Of a stretch of DNA of 59,250 bases, positions 23,536 through 32,362 are shown piece by piece. The position numbers were made by a program, and so were the translations under genes. Position 1 is the first letter of the stretch, and every line of letters starts with the position of its first letter. Origin of the DNA: Paracoccus sp. (in: a-proteobacteria) (lineage in GTDB: Bacteria; Pseudomonadota; Alphaproteobacteria; Rhodobacterales; Rhodobacteraceae); NCBI RefSeq assembly GCF_030604785.1, contig NZ_JAUVVF010000017.1, positions 1-59,250 of the forward strand, read 5' to 3'. Under the pieces are notes generated by a model that saw only the letters and a list, made by a program, of their open reading frames with translations, made no database searches and was not told the DNA's origin.

Positions 23536-25470
23536 ATGATGACACAGCCGATCCACCCGCTCGATCCGATCACGGCGCCGGAGATCGCCGTGCTGAAGAC
23601 CACTCTGGCAGAGGCCGGGATCGAGGGTCCGCAGATCCGCTACAGCTACGTGATGCTGCGCGAACCCGACCGCGCCACGCTGCGCGCCTGGACCCAGGGC
23701 GCGCCCGTCCCGCGCGAGATCGGCGTGCTGGTCACCGACAAGGCCGCCAACACGGCGCGCGAGATGGTCGTGGACATCCCCGCCCGCCGGATCGTCCATG
23801 ACCGCATGCTGGACCCCGCCACCGACGGGTGGGGCCCCATCCTCGACGAGGATTACGTCGCCGCCGAAGAGATCGCCAAGGCCGATCCCGATTACCGCGC
23901 CGCGATGGAACGGCGCGGCATCACCGATCTGGAACGGGTGCGCTGCGCGCCCCTGTCCGCAGGCGTCTTCGGCCATGCCGACGAGGTCGGGCGGCGCATG
24001 ATCCGCGTCCTCAGCTTTCTGGATCAGGAGGGCACGCATGCCATGTTCGCACACCCGATCGAAGGCGTGGTCGCCCATGTGGACCTGACCGAAAGGCGCG
24101 TGCTGCGACTGGTCGATACGGGCTATCCCTCGATTCCGGCGGAAAGCGGCGACTATCTGGACCCCGCCATCGCCGGCGCGCCGCGCACGGACATGAAGCC
24201 CCTGCGCATCACCCAGCCCGAGGGCGCCAGCTTCACCATCCGTGACCATGTGCTGGACTGGCAGAACTGGCGCCTGCGGATCGGCTTCAACGGGCGCGAG
24301 GGTCTGACGCTGCACGATATCGCCTTCAACGACCGGGGGAGGATGCGGCCGATCCTGAACCGGGCCTCGATCTCGGAAATGGTGGTGCCCTATGGCGAGC
24401 CGCAGCCGACCCATGACTGGCAGAACTATTTCGACGCGGGCGAATACCAGTTCGGACGGCTGGCCAATTCGCTGGTTCTGGGCTGCGACTGCCTTGGCAA
24501 GATCCACTATCTGGACGCCACGGTCGTGGATGATTTCTGTCAGCCGGTCATCATCCGGAACGCCATCTGCATCCACGAGGAAGATTACGGAACGCTCTGG
24601 AAACACACCGATTTCATGACAGGGCAGGGCACCGTCCGGCGTCAGCGGCGGCTGGTGATCAGCTTCTTTGTCACGGTGGGCAATTACGATTACGGCTTCT
24701 ACTGGTATCTCTATCTGGACGGCCGGATCGAACTGGAATGCAAGGCCACCGGCATCGTCTTCACCTCGGGGCATCCGGGCGGCGCATATGATTACGCCAC
24801 GCTGATGGCGCCGGGTCTGGGCGCGCCGATCCACCAGCACATGTTCTCGGCCCGGCTGGACGTGGCGATCGATGGCGACCGCTGCCATGTCGACGAACTG
24901 GACGTGGCGCGGCTGCCCATCGGCCCCGAAAACCCGCTCGGCAATGCCTTCACCCGGCATGTCACGCGGTTGCGGACCGAGGCCGAGGCGCAGCGCGACG
25001 CCGACAACGCAGTGGGGCGCGTCTGGCGCATCGCGTCCTCCGAGGCGAGGAACCGCGTGGGCGAGCCGACCGCCTATGTCCTGATGCCCGAGGGGCAGCC
25101 GGGCCTGCTGGCGGCCGAGGGCGCATCGATCCGCAAGCGCGCGGCCTTTGCGACCCGGCATCTGTGGGTGACGCGGCATGACCGCGATCAGATGTGGGCC
25201 GCGGGCTATACCCCGAACCAGCATCCGGGCGGGGCGGGCCTGCCGTCTTACGCTGCCGCCGACCGCGACATCGACGGGCAGGATATCGTCGTCTGGCACA
25301 GCTTTGGCCTGACCCACTTTCCCCGGCCCGAGGATTGGCCGGTCATGCCGGTCGATTACGCGGGCTTCAAGCTGCGCCCCGAAGGGTTCTTCGACCGCAA
25401 CCCGACGCTGGACGTGCCCGAAGACCCGAACGGACGCGAGCATTCCAGCCGCTGCTGCGCGCCGGATTGA
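23536..25470 (+). CDS. Copper amine oxidase (primary-amine oxidase, TPQ cofactor)
   Basis: The 644-residue protein oxidises primary amines to aldehyde, ammonia and hydrogen peroxide. The cofactor precursor is Tyr384 in VGNYDYGF and the catalytic base is Asp300 in YFDAGEYQFG, almost the same numbers as in Arthrobacter globiformis amine oxidase (382 and 298). Copper ligands appear in PIHQHMFSARLD and in the C-terminal SFGLTHFPRPEDWPVMP. No signal peptide is visible, so it may be cytoplasmic, as in Arthrobacter; many gram-negative forms are periplasmic. Start ATG 23536 follows AGGGAGAAG. A small membrane-protein gene follows after four bases. Probable substrates are aromatic or polyamine-type amines, which the sequence alone does not settle. 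Confidence 0.93.
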   Translation: MMTQPIHPLDPITAPEIAVLKTTLAEAGIEGPQIRYSYVMLREPDRATLRAWTQGAPVPREIGVLVTDKAANTAREMVVDIPARRIVHDRMLDPATDGWGPILDEDYVAAEEIAKADPDYRAAMERRGITDLERVRCAPLSAGVFGHADEVGRRMIRVLSFLDQEGTHAMFAHPIEGVVAHVDLTERRVLRLVDTGYPSIPAESGDYLDPAIAGAPRTDMKPLRITQPEGASFTIRDHVLDWQNWRLRIGFNGREGLTLHDIAFNDRGRMRPILNRASISEMVVPYGEPQPTHDWQNYFDAGEYQFGRLANSLVLGCDCLGKIHYLDATVVDDFCQPVIIRNAICIHEEDYGTLWKHTDFMTGQGTVRRQRRLVISFFVTVGNYDYGFYWYLYLDGRIELECKATGIVFTSGHPGGAYDYATLMAPGLGAPIHQHMFSARLDVAIDGDRCHVDELDVARLPIGPENPLGNAFTRHVTRLRTEAEAQRDADNAVGRVWRIASSEARNRVGEPTAYVLMPEGQPGLLAAEGASIRKRAAFATRHLWVTRHDRDQMWAAGYTPNQHPGGAGLPSYAAADRDIDGQDIVVWHSFGLTHFPRPEDWPVMPVDYAGFKLRPEGFFDRNPTLDVPEDPNGREHSSRCCAPD

Positions 25471-25474
25471 GCCG

Positions 25475-25984
25475 ATGGCAGAGCGCCACGCCCTGCTGAT
25501 CGGGATGGCCGCGCTTGCGGCCATCCTGTCCTGCGCCGACCGTCGCTGCGCGCGCACCGCGCTGCAATCCGCGCTGGCGCTTGCGGCGATGGTTGTCGCC
25601 ATGACCGTTCCGCTGCCCGGCATCGCAGGCGCCATGCTGGTCGTGCTTCTGGTCGCGGCGATGATCCGGGTGCGGCGATGCGCGCCGGATCACATGGCGC
25701 GGCACAGGCGGCTGTCCTGCCTGGCCATGGCCGTCGTCATCGGCGGGCTGATCGTCCTGAACCAGGGAATGATCTGCGGCGACTACCTCTTTCCTCTGGT
25801 CGCGCTGCAGGACGTCCCGCGACCGCCGCTATCCCCGGTCCGCGCTGCATTGGTTCATCTGGCGGTGGTGGCGCTGCTGGGATACGGGGCCTATTCGCTT
25901 CTGGTCATCGTCCGAAGCCACGGCGCCCGGGCGCGCGCCGAGACCCTGCTGATGGCCGCCGCCACGATCGGCATGGCCGCGTGA
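25475..25984 (+). CDS. Small integral membrane protein, function unknown
   Basis: The 169-residue protein is rich in Ala, Val, Leu and Met and appears to have four or five membrane segments (residues about 5-20, 30-62, 83-100, 125-147 and a last weak one). Between them lie basic loops such as RVRRCAPDHMARHRRL. It starts four bases after the amine oxidase stop and so is probably translated from the same message. I do not recognise a family. It could be an accessory of the oxidase (amine entry, copper supply) or an unrelated passenger; nothing in the sequence decides this. Confidence 0.55.
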   Translation: MAERHALLIGMAALAAILSCADRRCARTALQSALALAAMVVAMTVPLPGIAGAMLVVLLVAAMIRVRRCAPDHMARHRRLSCLAMAVVIGGLIVLNQGMICGDYLFPLVALQDVPRPPLSPVRAALVHLAVVALLGYGAYSLLVIVRSHGARARAETLLMAAATIGMAA

Positions 25985-25996
25985 GGTGACGGAAAG

Positions 25997-26899
25997 CTAG
26001 GTCCCCGATGGCCTGCCCTGCGAGGACAGGCTCTGGCTCAGCACGTCATGCACATCCGACATCGTCAGCCCGTGCGTGGCCGAGGCGTTCTGGATGATGG
26101 CAAAGTTTTCCCAGGTCTCGGGGGTGAAGACCCGCATCCGCAGATCCAGCCCGCCGGCATAATCCGCCGCCATCAGGCGGTTCACGACCGCCAGTCCCTC
26201 GCCCTCGGAGACGAGGCGGCAGATCGGGCCGACCCCCTCGACCGAGATGCGCGAGTAAGGGGTCCTTGCCGTCTGCCGGAACGCCGCGACAACCGCCTGC
26301 CACGAAGGCGCGTTCTCGCTGGTGCGGATCAGGTGACGGCCGCCGATATCCTCGGGACCCACGCGCTCCAGCGCCGTGAGCGGATCATCCGCCCGCATCA
26401 CGACGACCAGGGGCACGTCGACGACCGGAAGGATGCGCAGCCGCCAGTCGTTAACCGGCAGCTTGACGATGGCCTGATCCATCCGGCCCTCGGCCACGGC
26501 CTCGACCAGTTCGGGGTAGCGGCCGAACTTGAGCGCGATGGACAGGTTCGGGAATTGCCGCCTGAGGTCGCGCGCCAGTCGCGGCAGAAGCGTCATCGAC
26601 AGAGATCGCGGCGCGCCGAAGGTCAGCACCTGATCGTCCCCCCGCCCAAGGCCAAGCCGCGCAAGGTTCTGATGGGCCTCGAAGACCCGCGCCGCGCGCT
26701 CGAAGACCTGTTCGGCGGCCTGGGTCGGCGCAAGCCGGCCGCCTTCGCGCCGGAACAGCGGGCGGCCCAGCTGCGCCTCGATGGCGCGCAGATCGGACGA
26801 CACCTGGCTTTGCGACCGTCCCGTCACCTGCGCGGCGCGCACCGTGGTGCCATGCGTGAAGACCGCCTGGAAGGATTGCAGCTGGATCAGGCTGAACAT
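25997..26899 (-). CDS. LysR family transcriptional regulator
   Basis: The 300-residue protein has the LysR helix-turn-helix at the N-terminus (LIQLQSFQAVFTHGTTVRAAQVTGRSQSQVSSDLRAIEAQLGRPLF) and a periplasmic-binding-like sensor domain (VLTFGAPRSLSMTLLPRLARDLRRQFPNLSIAL). It is divergent from the Dpp-type import operon, with a CTAGA-N11-TCTAG dyad in the 94-base gap. LysR proteins usually control the divergent gene set, so it probably regulates import of a peptide-like compound and its hydrolysis. Confidence 0.9.
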   Translation of the reverse strand: MFSLIQLQSFQAVFTHGTTVRAAQVTGRSQSQVSSDLRAIEAQLGRPLFRREGGRLAPTQAAEQVFERAARVFEAHQNLARLGLGRGDDQVLTFGAPRSLSMTLLPRLARDLRRQFPNLSIALKFGRYPELVEAVAEGRMDQAIVKLPVNDWRLRILPVVDVPLVVVMRADDPLTALERVGPEDIGGRHLIRTSENAPSWQAVVAAFRQTARTPYSRISVEGVGPICRLVSEGEGLAVVNRLMAADYAGGLDLRMRVFTPETWENFAIIQNASATHGLTMSDVHDVLSQSLSSQGRPSGT

Positions 26900-26917
26900 G
26901 ATGCTACCGGGAATTCG

Positions 26918-26938
26918 CTAGATGAAGAAATATTCTAG
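26918..26938. promoter_or_regulatory. Candidate LysR operator, CTAGA-N11-TCTAG
   Basis: CTAGA (26918-26922) and TCTAG (26934-26938) form a perfect five-base inverted repeat with an 11-base spacer, centred between the LysR gene and the dpp-like operon. LysR recognition sites are interrupted dyads built on a T-N11-A core, and this has the right geometry and position. It lies 19 bases from the LysR start codon, which suits autorepression. Confidence 0.5.
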
Positions 26939-26993
26939 TAACGTGGACGCTGCCTGTCCACGGCGCCATGGTGGATCAACAGGAGGATTCGCA

Positions 26994-27971
26994 ATGGCGG
27001 CATATCTTGTCAGACGGCTGGGGCAGGCGGTGTTCGTGCTGCTGCTGGTGTCGTTTCTGGTCTTCATGGGCGTCTATGCCATCGGCGATCCGGTGCAGAT
27101 GCTGGTGCCGCCGGACGCCACCGCTGCCGAGGTCGAACGTGCCCGTGTGGCCCTGGGCCTCGACCGGCCGATCCTGGTGCAATACTGGCTGTATCTGACC
27201 GGGCTGTTCCAGGGCGATCTGGGGACTTCGTTCGTCTACAACCAGCCGACCATCGATCTGGTGCTGCAACGCCTGCCCGCGACGGTGGAACTGGGGCTGG
27301 CGGCCTTCGTCATGTCGCTGATCATCGGCCTGCCGCTTGGGCTGGTCGCGGGCTACCGCGCGGGCAGCGTCGCCGATGATGGGATCATGAACGGCTCGAT
27401 CTTTGCCTATTCGCTGCCGAATTTCTGGCAGGGCCTGCTGCTGATCCTGCTGTTCGCGGTTCAGCTGCGCTGGTTCCCCTCGGGCGGTCGCGGCGAGACC
27501 GGCACCTTCCTGGGCATCGAGACCAGCCTCGTGACCGCCAGCGGCTGGTCGCACATCTTCCTGCCCGCGCTGAACCTTGCGCTGTTCAACGCGGCCATGG
27601 TGATCCGCCTGACGCGGGCGCAGGTGCAGGCGGCGATGAACAGCGAGTATGTCCGCTATGCCCGCGCCAAGGGCGTGCCGGAAGGGCGCATCCTGATGCG
27701 CCATGCCTTCCGCAACGTGCTGATCCCGCTGGTCACCGTGCTGGGGCTGGAGCTGGGGAACCTGCTGGCCTACGGCATCATCACCGAGACGGTGTTCAAC
27801 TGGCCGGGCATGGGGCAGCTGCTGATCAACTCGATCAACGTCGTCGACCGGCCGGTGATCGTGGGCTACCTGCTGATCGTGGTGGCGATGTTCGTGGTGA
27901 TCAACCTGCTGGTCGACGTCACCTATACGCTGCTGGACCCGCGCATCCGCCTTGGAGGGAAACCGGCATGA
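26994..27971 (+). CDS. Peptide-type ABC transporter permease (DppB family)
   Basis: The 325-residue inner-membrane permease has the DppB/OppB plan: first helix YLVRRLGQAVFVLLLVSFLVFMGVYAIGDPV, then VERARVALGLDRPILVQYW in the periplasmic loop, and five further helices. The coupling loop reads YVRYARAKGVPEGRILMRHAFRNVLIPL. The start ATG 26994 has CAGGAGG eight bases before it; an in-frame start at 26922 lies in the LysR dyad and is rejected. It is the first gene of a five-gene import operon plus a hydrolase. Confidence 0.92.
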   Translation: MAAYLVRRLGQAVFVLLLVSFLVFMGVYAIGDPVQMLVPPDATAAEVERARVALGLDRPILVQYWLYLTGLFQGDLGTSFVYNQPTIDLVLQRLPATVELGLAAFVMSLIIGLPLGLVAGYRAGSVADDGIMNGSIFAYSLPNFWQGLLLILLFAVQLRWFPSGGRGETGTFLGIETSLVTASGWSHIFLPALNLALFNAAMVIRLTRAQVQAAMNSEYVRYARAKGVPEGRILMRHAFRNVLIPLVTVLGLELGNLLAYGIITETVFNWPGMGQLLINSINVVDRPVIVGYLLIVVAMFVVINLLVDVTYTLLDPRIRLGGKPA

Positions 27972-28828
27972 GAAACGCCATCCTCTCGCTGCGACGCGCG
28001 CCCTTTGCGCTGTTCTGCCTGGCGCTGTTCCTGCTGATCGTGGTGGCGGCGCTGCTGGCGCCCTGGATCGCGCCGCAGGACCCCTATGACAATGCCGTCG
28101 TCGATTTCTTCGACAGCAACCTGCCGCCGGGATCGCCCGCAGGCATGGGAGGGCTGACCTACTGGCTGGGGACCGACGCGCTTGGGCGCGACCTGTGGTC
28201 GGCGATCCTCTATGGCCTGCGGATCACGCTGACGGTGGCGGCGACCGCATCCGTGCTGGCGCTGGTGATCGGGGTGCTGGCCGGACTGGTCTCGGCCTAT
28301 GCCGGGGGCTGGGTCGATGCCGTCATCATGCGGCTGGTCGACATCCTGCTGGGCTTTCCGACGATCCTTGTCGCGCTGACCATCATGGCGCTGGCGGGGG
28401 CAGGGACCGGCAACCTGATCCTGGCGCTGGTCGTAGCCCAATGGCCCTATTACGCGCGCACCGCGCGGTCGGCGGCGCTGGTCGAGATCGGGCAGGATTA
28501 CATCGAGGCCGCCCGCTGTCTGGAACTACCCCATTGGCGGATCATCCTGCACCACCTGCTGCCCAATTCCATCTCGCCCATCATGGTGGTGCTGACGCTG
28601 CAGCTGGCCCATGCGGTCGCCATCGAGGCGTCGCTGTCCTTCCTGGGTCTCGGCACCTCGATCGAGCGGCCGTCCCTTGGCCTGCTGATCGCCAACGGCT
28701 CGCGCGAGATCCTGTCGGGCCATACCTGGGCGCTGATCTATCCGGGCCTCGCGCTGGCGATGCTGATCTTCACCGTGAACGTGTTCGGCGACCGCATCCG
28801 CCGTGCCCTGAACCCGCAGGAGGCCTGA
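27968..28828 (+). CDS. Peptide-type ABC transporter permease (DppC family)
   Basis: The 286-residue permease pairs with the DppB-type protein. It has a first helix near residues 12-35, the typical WLGTDALGRDLWSAILYGLRITL, and the coupling loop YIEAARCLELPHWRIILHHLLPNSISPIMV. A C-terminal TWALIYPGLALAMLIFTVNVFGDRIRRALNP completes it. Its start overlaps the dppB-like stop by four bases. The loop between the first two helices (QDPYDNAVVDFFDSNLPPGSPAG) is of normal length. Confidence 0.92.
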   Translation: MRNAILSLRRAPFALFCLALFLLIVVAALLAPWIAPQDPYDNAVVDFFDSNLPPGSPAGMGGLTYWLGTDALGRDLWSAILYGLRITLTVAATASVLALVIGVLAGLVSAYAGGWVDAVIMRLVDILLGFPTILVALTIMALAGAGTGNLILALVVAQWPYYARTARSAALVEIGQDYIEAARCLELPHWRIILHHLLPNSISPIMVVLTLQLAHAVAIEASLSFLGLGTSIERPSLGLLIANGSREILSGHTWALIYPGLALAMLIFTVNVFGDRIRRALNPQEA

Positions 28829-28829
28829 G

Positions 28830-29768
28830 ATGCTGAGCGTCGAAAACCTTGTGACCTCGATCGCCGCCAAGGGCACGCCCGTCGTGCGCGGGGTCAGCTT
28901 CGATGTGCAGCCGGGTCAGATCCTGGGCGTGGTGGGCGAAAGCGGATCGGGCAAGTCGATGATGGCCTATTCGCTGATCGACCTGCTGCCTCGCGGCATC
29001 GCCATCGCCGGCGGGCGGGTGACATTTGACGGGCAGGACCTGACCGCGATGCCGGTGGCGCAGCTGCGGCGCTTGCGCGGCGACCGGATCGCGATGATTT
29101 TCCAGGACCCGATGGTCGCGCTGAACCCGGTCCTGACCATCGGCGAGCAGATGATCGAGGCGGTTCTGGCCCATCGCCGCGTCTCGCGCCAAGCCGCCCG
29201 CGCCCGCTGCGTCGAGGTGCTGGCCCGCGTCGGCATCCCCTCGCCCGAGGAACGGATGGGGGCCTATCCGCACGAATTCTCTGGCGGGATGCGGCAGCGC
29301 GTGGTCATCGCCATCGCCTTCCTGAACGATCCGGCGCTGATCGTCGCGGACGAGGCCACGACCGCGCTGGACGTGACCATCCAGAGCCAGATCATCGCCG
29401 AGATCCAGTCCCTTGCCGCCGAGACCGGCACCGCGATTCTGTGGATCACGCATGACCTGTCGCTGCTGTCGGGCTTTGCCGATCACGTGATGGTCATGTA
29501 TGCTGGCCAGGTGGTCGAGACGGCGCCCGCCGAACGCATCTTCGCCGCCCCCCGCCACCCCTATACCGCCGCCCTGATGGAGGCTGTGCCGGTCCCCGGT
29601 CGCACCCGTCTGGCGAACCTGCCCGGCGTGCCGCCCGCGCTGGACGCGCTGCCCAAGGGCTGCGCCTTTGCGCCCCGCTGCCCGCGCGTCCAGCCGCTCT
29701 GCCGAGAGCAGGCGCCGCCGGTCATCCAAGGCGCGCGCTGTCATTTCCCGCTGGAGGTGACGCCATGA
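28830..29768 (+). CDS. Peptide-type ABC transporter ATPase (DppD family)
   Basis: The 312-residue ATPase has Walker A GESGSGKSM near residue 36, Q-loop MIFQDPMVALNPV, signature FSGGMRQRV, Walker B ALIVADEATTALDVT and switch histidine WITHDL. Walker A ends in KSM where most members have KST/KSV, a mild variant seen in this family. The C-terminal oligopeptide/dipeptide domain contains CAFAPRCPRVQPLC, whose cysteines can hold an iron-sulfur cluster in Dpp/Opp ATPases. It begins one base after the dppC-like stop. Confidence 0.92.
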   Translation: MLSVENLVTSIAAKGTPVVRGVSFDVQPGQILGVVGESGSGKSMMAYSLIDLLPRGIAIAGGRVTFDGQDLTAMPVAQLRRLRGDRIAMIFQDPMVALNPVLTIGEQMIEAVLAHRRVSRQAARARCVEVLARVGIPSPEERMGAYPHEFSGGMRQRVVIAIAFLNDPALIVADEATTALDVTIQSQIIAEIQSLAAETGTAILWITHDLSLLSGFADHVMVMYAGQVVETAPAERIFAAPRHPYTAALMEAVPVPGRTRLANLPGVPPALDALPKGCAFAPRCPRVQPLCREQAPPVIQGARCHFPLEVTP

Positions 29769-30781
29769 GCGTTCTGGAACTGACCGAGATCCGCCGTGTC
29801 TTTTCCCGCCATGACGGCGCGCTGGACCGTGCGATGAACCGGGTGGGACTGGGGCGCAAGCCGCAGCATCTGGTGGCGGTGGACGACGTGTCCCTTACAC
29901 TGCAGCAGGGCGAGATGCTGGGCATCGTGGGCGAATCCGGCTGCGGCAAGTCCACGCTCGGGCGGATCGCGGCGCAGCTTCTGCCGGCCTCGGGGGGCAC
30001 GGTCCGCTGGCAGGGCCAGCCCATCGCCGACATGGCGCCCCGGGACGCCCGCGCGGCGCGGCGCGCGATCCAGATGGTGTTCCAGAACCCCTATGCCAGC
30101 CTGAACCCGGCCATGTCCGTGGCGCAGACCATCCTCGAGGCGCCGCTGGCCCACGGCTTGATCCGCCGCAGGGACAGCGCGGCCTTTCTGGCGCAGATGC
30201 TGGACAAGGTGGGCCTTGCCCCCGATCTGGCGGACCGCCGCCCCCATGCCCTGTCGGGCGGCCAGCGCCAGCGCGTCGGCATCGCCCGCGCCTTGGCGGT
30301 CAGCCCCGAGGTGGTGATCTTCGACGAGGCCGTGGCCGCGCTGGATGTCTCGGTCCAGGCGCAGATCCTGAACCTGCTGGTCGATCTCAAGGCGCAGGGC
30401 GGGTTTGCCTCGATGTTCATCAGCCATGACCTGAATGTGGTGCGCTTCATCTCGGACCGGATCGCGATCCTCTATCTTGGCCGACTGGTCGAGATCGCCG
30501 ACCGCGACACGATCTTTGCCCGCGCGCATCACCCCTATACCCGCGCCCTGCTGGCCGAGGCGCCGCAGCTGGGCGGCGCGAAACGCCGCTTCACCGCGCT
30601 CAAGGGCGAACTGCCCTCGCCCCTGAACCCGCCATCCGGCTGCCATTTCCACCCGCGTTGCCCGCATGCGACCGATCTTTGCCGCAGCACCCGGCCCGCC
30701 CTGCGCGATGTCGGCGCGGGTCACCGATCCGCCTGCCATTACGACCTGCCGCAGGTCGCCCCCCAGACCCAAGGAGCCTGA
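29765..30781 (+). CDS. Peptide-type ABC transporter ATPase (DppF family)
   Basis: The 338-residue ATPase is the partner of the DppD-type subunit: Walker A GESGCGKST near residue 57, VFQNPYASLNPAMSV, signature LSGGQRQRVGIARAL, Walker B VVIFDEAVAALDVS. In this Walker B, Val replaces the usual Thr or Ser of DEATSALD. The C-terminal CHFHPRCPHATDLC is the oligopeptide-family cysteine motif. It overlaps the preceding gene by four bases and stops just before the binding-protein gene. Confidence 0.92.
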   Translation: MSVLELTEIRRVFSRHDGALDRAMNRVGLGRKPQHLVAVDDVSLTLQQGEMLGIVGESGCGKSTLGRIAAQLLPASGGTVRWQGQPIADMAPRDARAARRAIQMVFQNPYASLNPAMSVAQTILEAPLAHGLIRRRDSAAFLAQMLDKVGLAPDLADRRPHALSGGQRQRVGIARALAVSPEVVIFDEAVAALDVSVQAQILNLLVDLKAQGGFASMFISHDLNVVRFISDRIAILYLGRLVEIADRDTIFARAHHPYTRALLAEAPQLGGAKRRFTALKGELPSPLNPPSGCHFHPRCPHATDLCRSTRPALRDVGAGHRSACHYDLPQVAPQTQGA

Positions 30782-30782
30782 C

Positions 30783-32339
30783 ATGACCGCCCGTCTTCTG
30801 CTGACGACCGCCATTCTTGCCGCCACCACGGCCGCCGCCTCGGCCGAAACCCTGCGCATGGCGCTGAAGGCCGAACACCCGTCCGTCGATCCGCATTTCT
30901 CGCGCACCTCGCCGGGGCAGAACACCGCCTCCCACATCTTCGAGGGCTTGGCCGGCATCGACGAGACGCTGCAACCCGTCCCCCTGCTGGCTGAATCGTG
31001 GGAAAGCATCGACCCGACCACTTGGCGCATCCGCCTGCGCGCGGGCGTGACCTTCCATGACGGCAGCGCGCTAGACGCCGAGGACGTGATCACCACCTTT
31101 GCCCGCGTCCCGAACGTCGCCAATTCACCCGCCTCCTTTGAAAGCAATGTCGCCGCCATCGCGGGCATCGAGGCCGAGGACGACCTGACCCTGCTGATCA
31201 CCACGCATGAGCCGACCCCCGACCTGATCGAGCAGATCGGATCGGTCTACATCCTGCCCTCGGAACTGGGCACCGAGATTTCCAGCCGCGATTTCGACGC
31301 AGGCACCGCCGCCATCGGCACCGGGCCGTGGCGCTACGGTGGCTGGACCCCGAACGAGCGCCTGACCCTGACCGCGTTCGAGGATTACTGGGGCGACGCG
31401 CCCGCTTTTTCGGATGTCGTGATCCGCTACATTCCGAACGACGCGGGCCGGGTGGCGGCGCTGATCGCGGGCGATGTGGACGTGATCGACGCGGTGCCTG
31501 CGGGCGACGTGCCCGCCATCGAGGGGCGCAGCGGCGCGCAGATGGTGACCGCCACGACCGGCCGCCTGATCTATCTGGCGCTGGACAGCGACCGCGAGGA
31601 CAGCCCGTTCGTCAGCGCGCAGGGTGGCGGCAATCCGCTGCAGGATGTGCGCGTGCGTCAGGCCCTGTCGCTGATGCTGGACCGGCAGATGATCTCGGAC
31701 CGGATCATGAACGGCACCGCGACGCCGACCGGGCAGCTGGTCCCCGAGGGCTTCGTCGGCTGGACCGATCAGGTCCCGGTCCCGCAGCCCGACCCCGAGG
31801 CCGCGCGCGCGCTGCTGGCCGAGGCGGGCTATCCGGACGGCTTCACGATCACGCTTCACGGGCCGAACAACCGCTCTCAGAACGACGCGCAGATCCTGCA
31901 GGCGGTCAGCCAGCTTTTCGCCCGCGCGGGCCTGACCTCGTCGGTCGAGGCGATGCCCTCGAACATCTTCTTCGACCGGGCCGGGCGGCAGGAATTCTCG
32001 GCCTTCCTCGGTGGCTTCGGCACCACCACCGGCAGCGCGATCCGGGGGCTTCAGCAGGTCATCGCGACGAACGACCCCGAGGCGGGCACGGGCGGCTTCA
32101 ACCGCACGCGCTTTTCGGACCCCGAATTCGACGCGCTGGTGGCGCGCGCCGCCCAGAGCTTCGACGAGGCCGAACGCGACGACCTGCTGACGCAGGCCAC
32201 GATCCGCGCCTTCACCGAACAGCAGGCGATCATCCCGCTGCATTTCGAGCAGCAGATCTGGGCGCTGCGCGACGGTCTGACCTATGACGCCCGCCCGATC
32301 GAGCGGACCCTGGCTCAGGACATCCGCCCCGCCGAGTGA
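30783..32339 (+). CDS. Peptide-type ABC transporter substrate-binding protein (SBP family 5)
   Basis: The 518-residue periplasmic protein has a signal peptide (MTARLLLTTAILAATTAAASA) followed by the family 5 landmarks LRMALKAEHPSVDPHFSRTSPGQNTASHIFEGLAG, WRIRLRAGVTFHDGSALDAEDVI, GTGPWRYGGWTPNERLTLTAFEDYWG and VRQALSLMLDRQMI. Family members bind di- and oligopeptides, but also opines, nickel chelates and other compounds. Here the binding protein is the last transporter gene, the reverse of the usual dpp order. It is followed after 23 bases by a CocE-type hydrolase, which hints at an ester or acyl-amide substrate. Confidence 0.92.
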   Translation: MTARLLLTTAILAATTAAASAETLRMALKAEHPSVDPHFSRTSPGQNTASHIFEGLAGIDETLQPVPLLAESWESIDPTTWRIRLRAGVTFHDGSALDAEDVITTFARVPNVANSPASFESNVAAIAGIEAEDDLTLLITTHEPTPDLIEQIGSVYILPSELGTEISSRDFDAGTAAIGTGPWRYGGWTPNERLTLTAFEDYWGDAPAFSDVVIRYIPNDAGRVAALIAGDVDVIDAVPAGDVPAIEGRSGAQMVTATTGRLIYLALDSDREDSPFVSAQGGGNPLQDVRVRQALSLMLDRQMISDRIMNGTATPTGQLVPEGFVGWTDQVPVPQPDPEAARALLAEAGYPDGFTITLHGPNNRSQNDAQILQAVSQLFARAGLTSSVEAMPSNIFFDRAGRQEFSAFLGGFGTTTGSAIRGLQQVIATNDPEAGTGGFNRTRFSDPEFDALVARAAQSFDEAERDDLLTQATIRAFTEQQAIIPLHFEQQIWALRDGLTYDARPIERTLAQDIRPAE

Positions 32340-32362
32340 CGGCGCGACAAAGGACGCGGATC

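Noticed and set aside
23404..25635. The AraC-type reading frame stays open far upstream, across the amine oxidase
   Set aside because: Regulator homology begins at the ATG at 23403, and the extension is antisense to the oxidase, so it is not a fusion protein.
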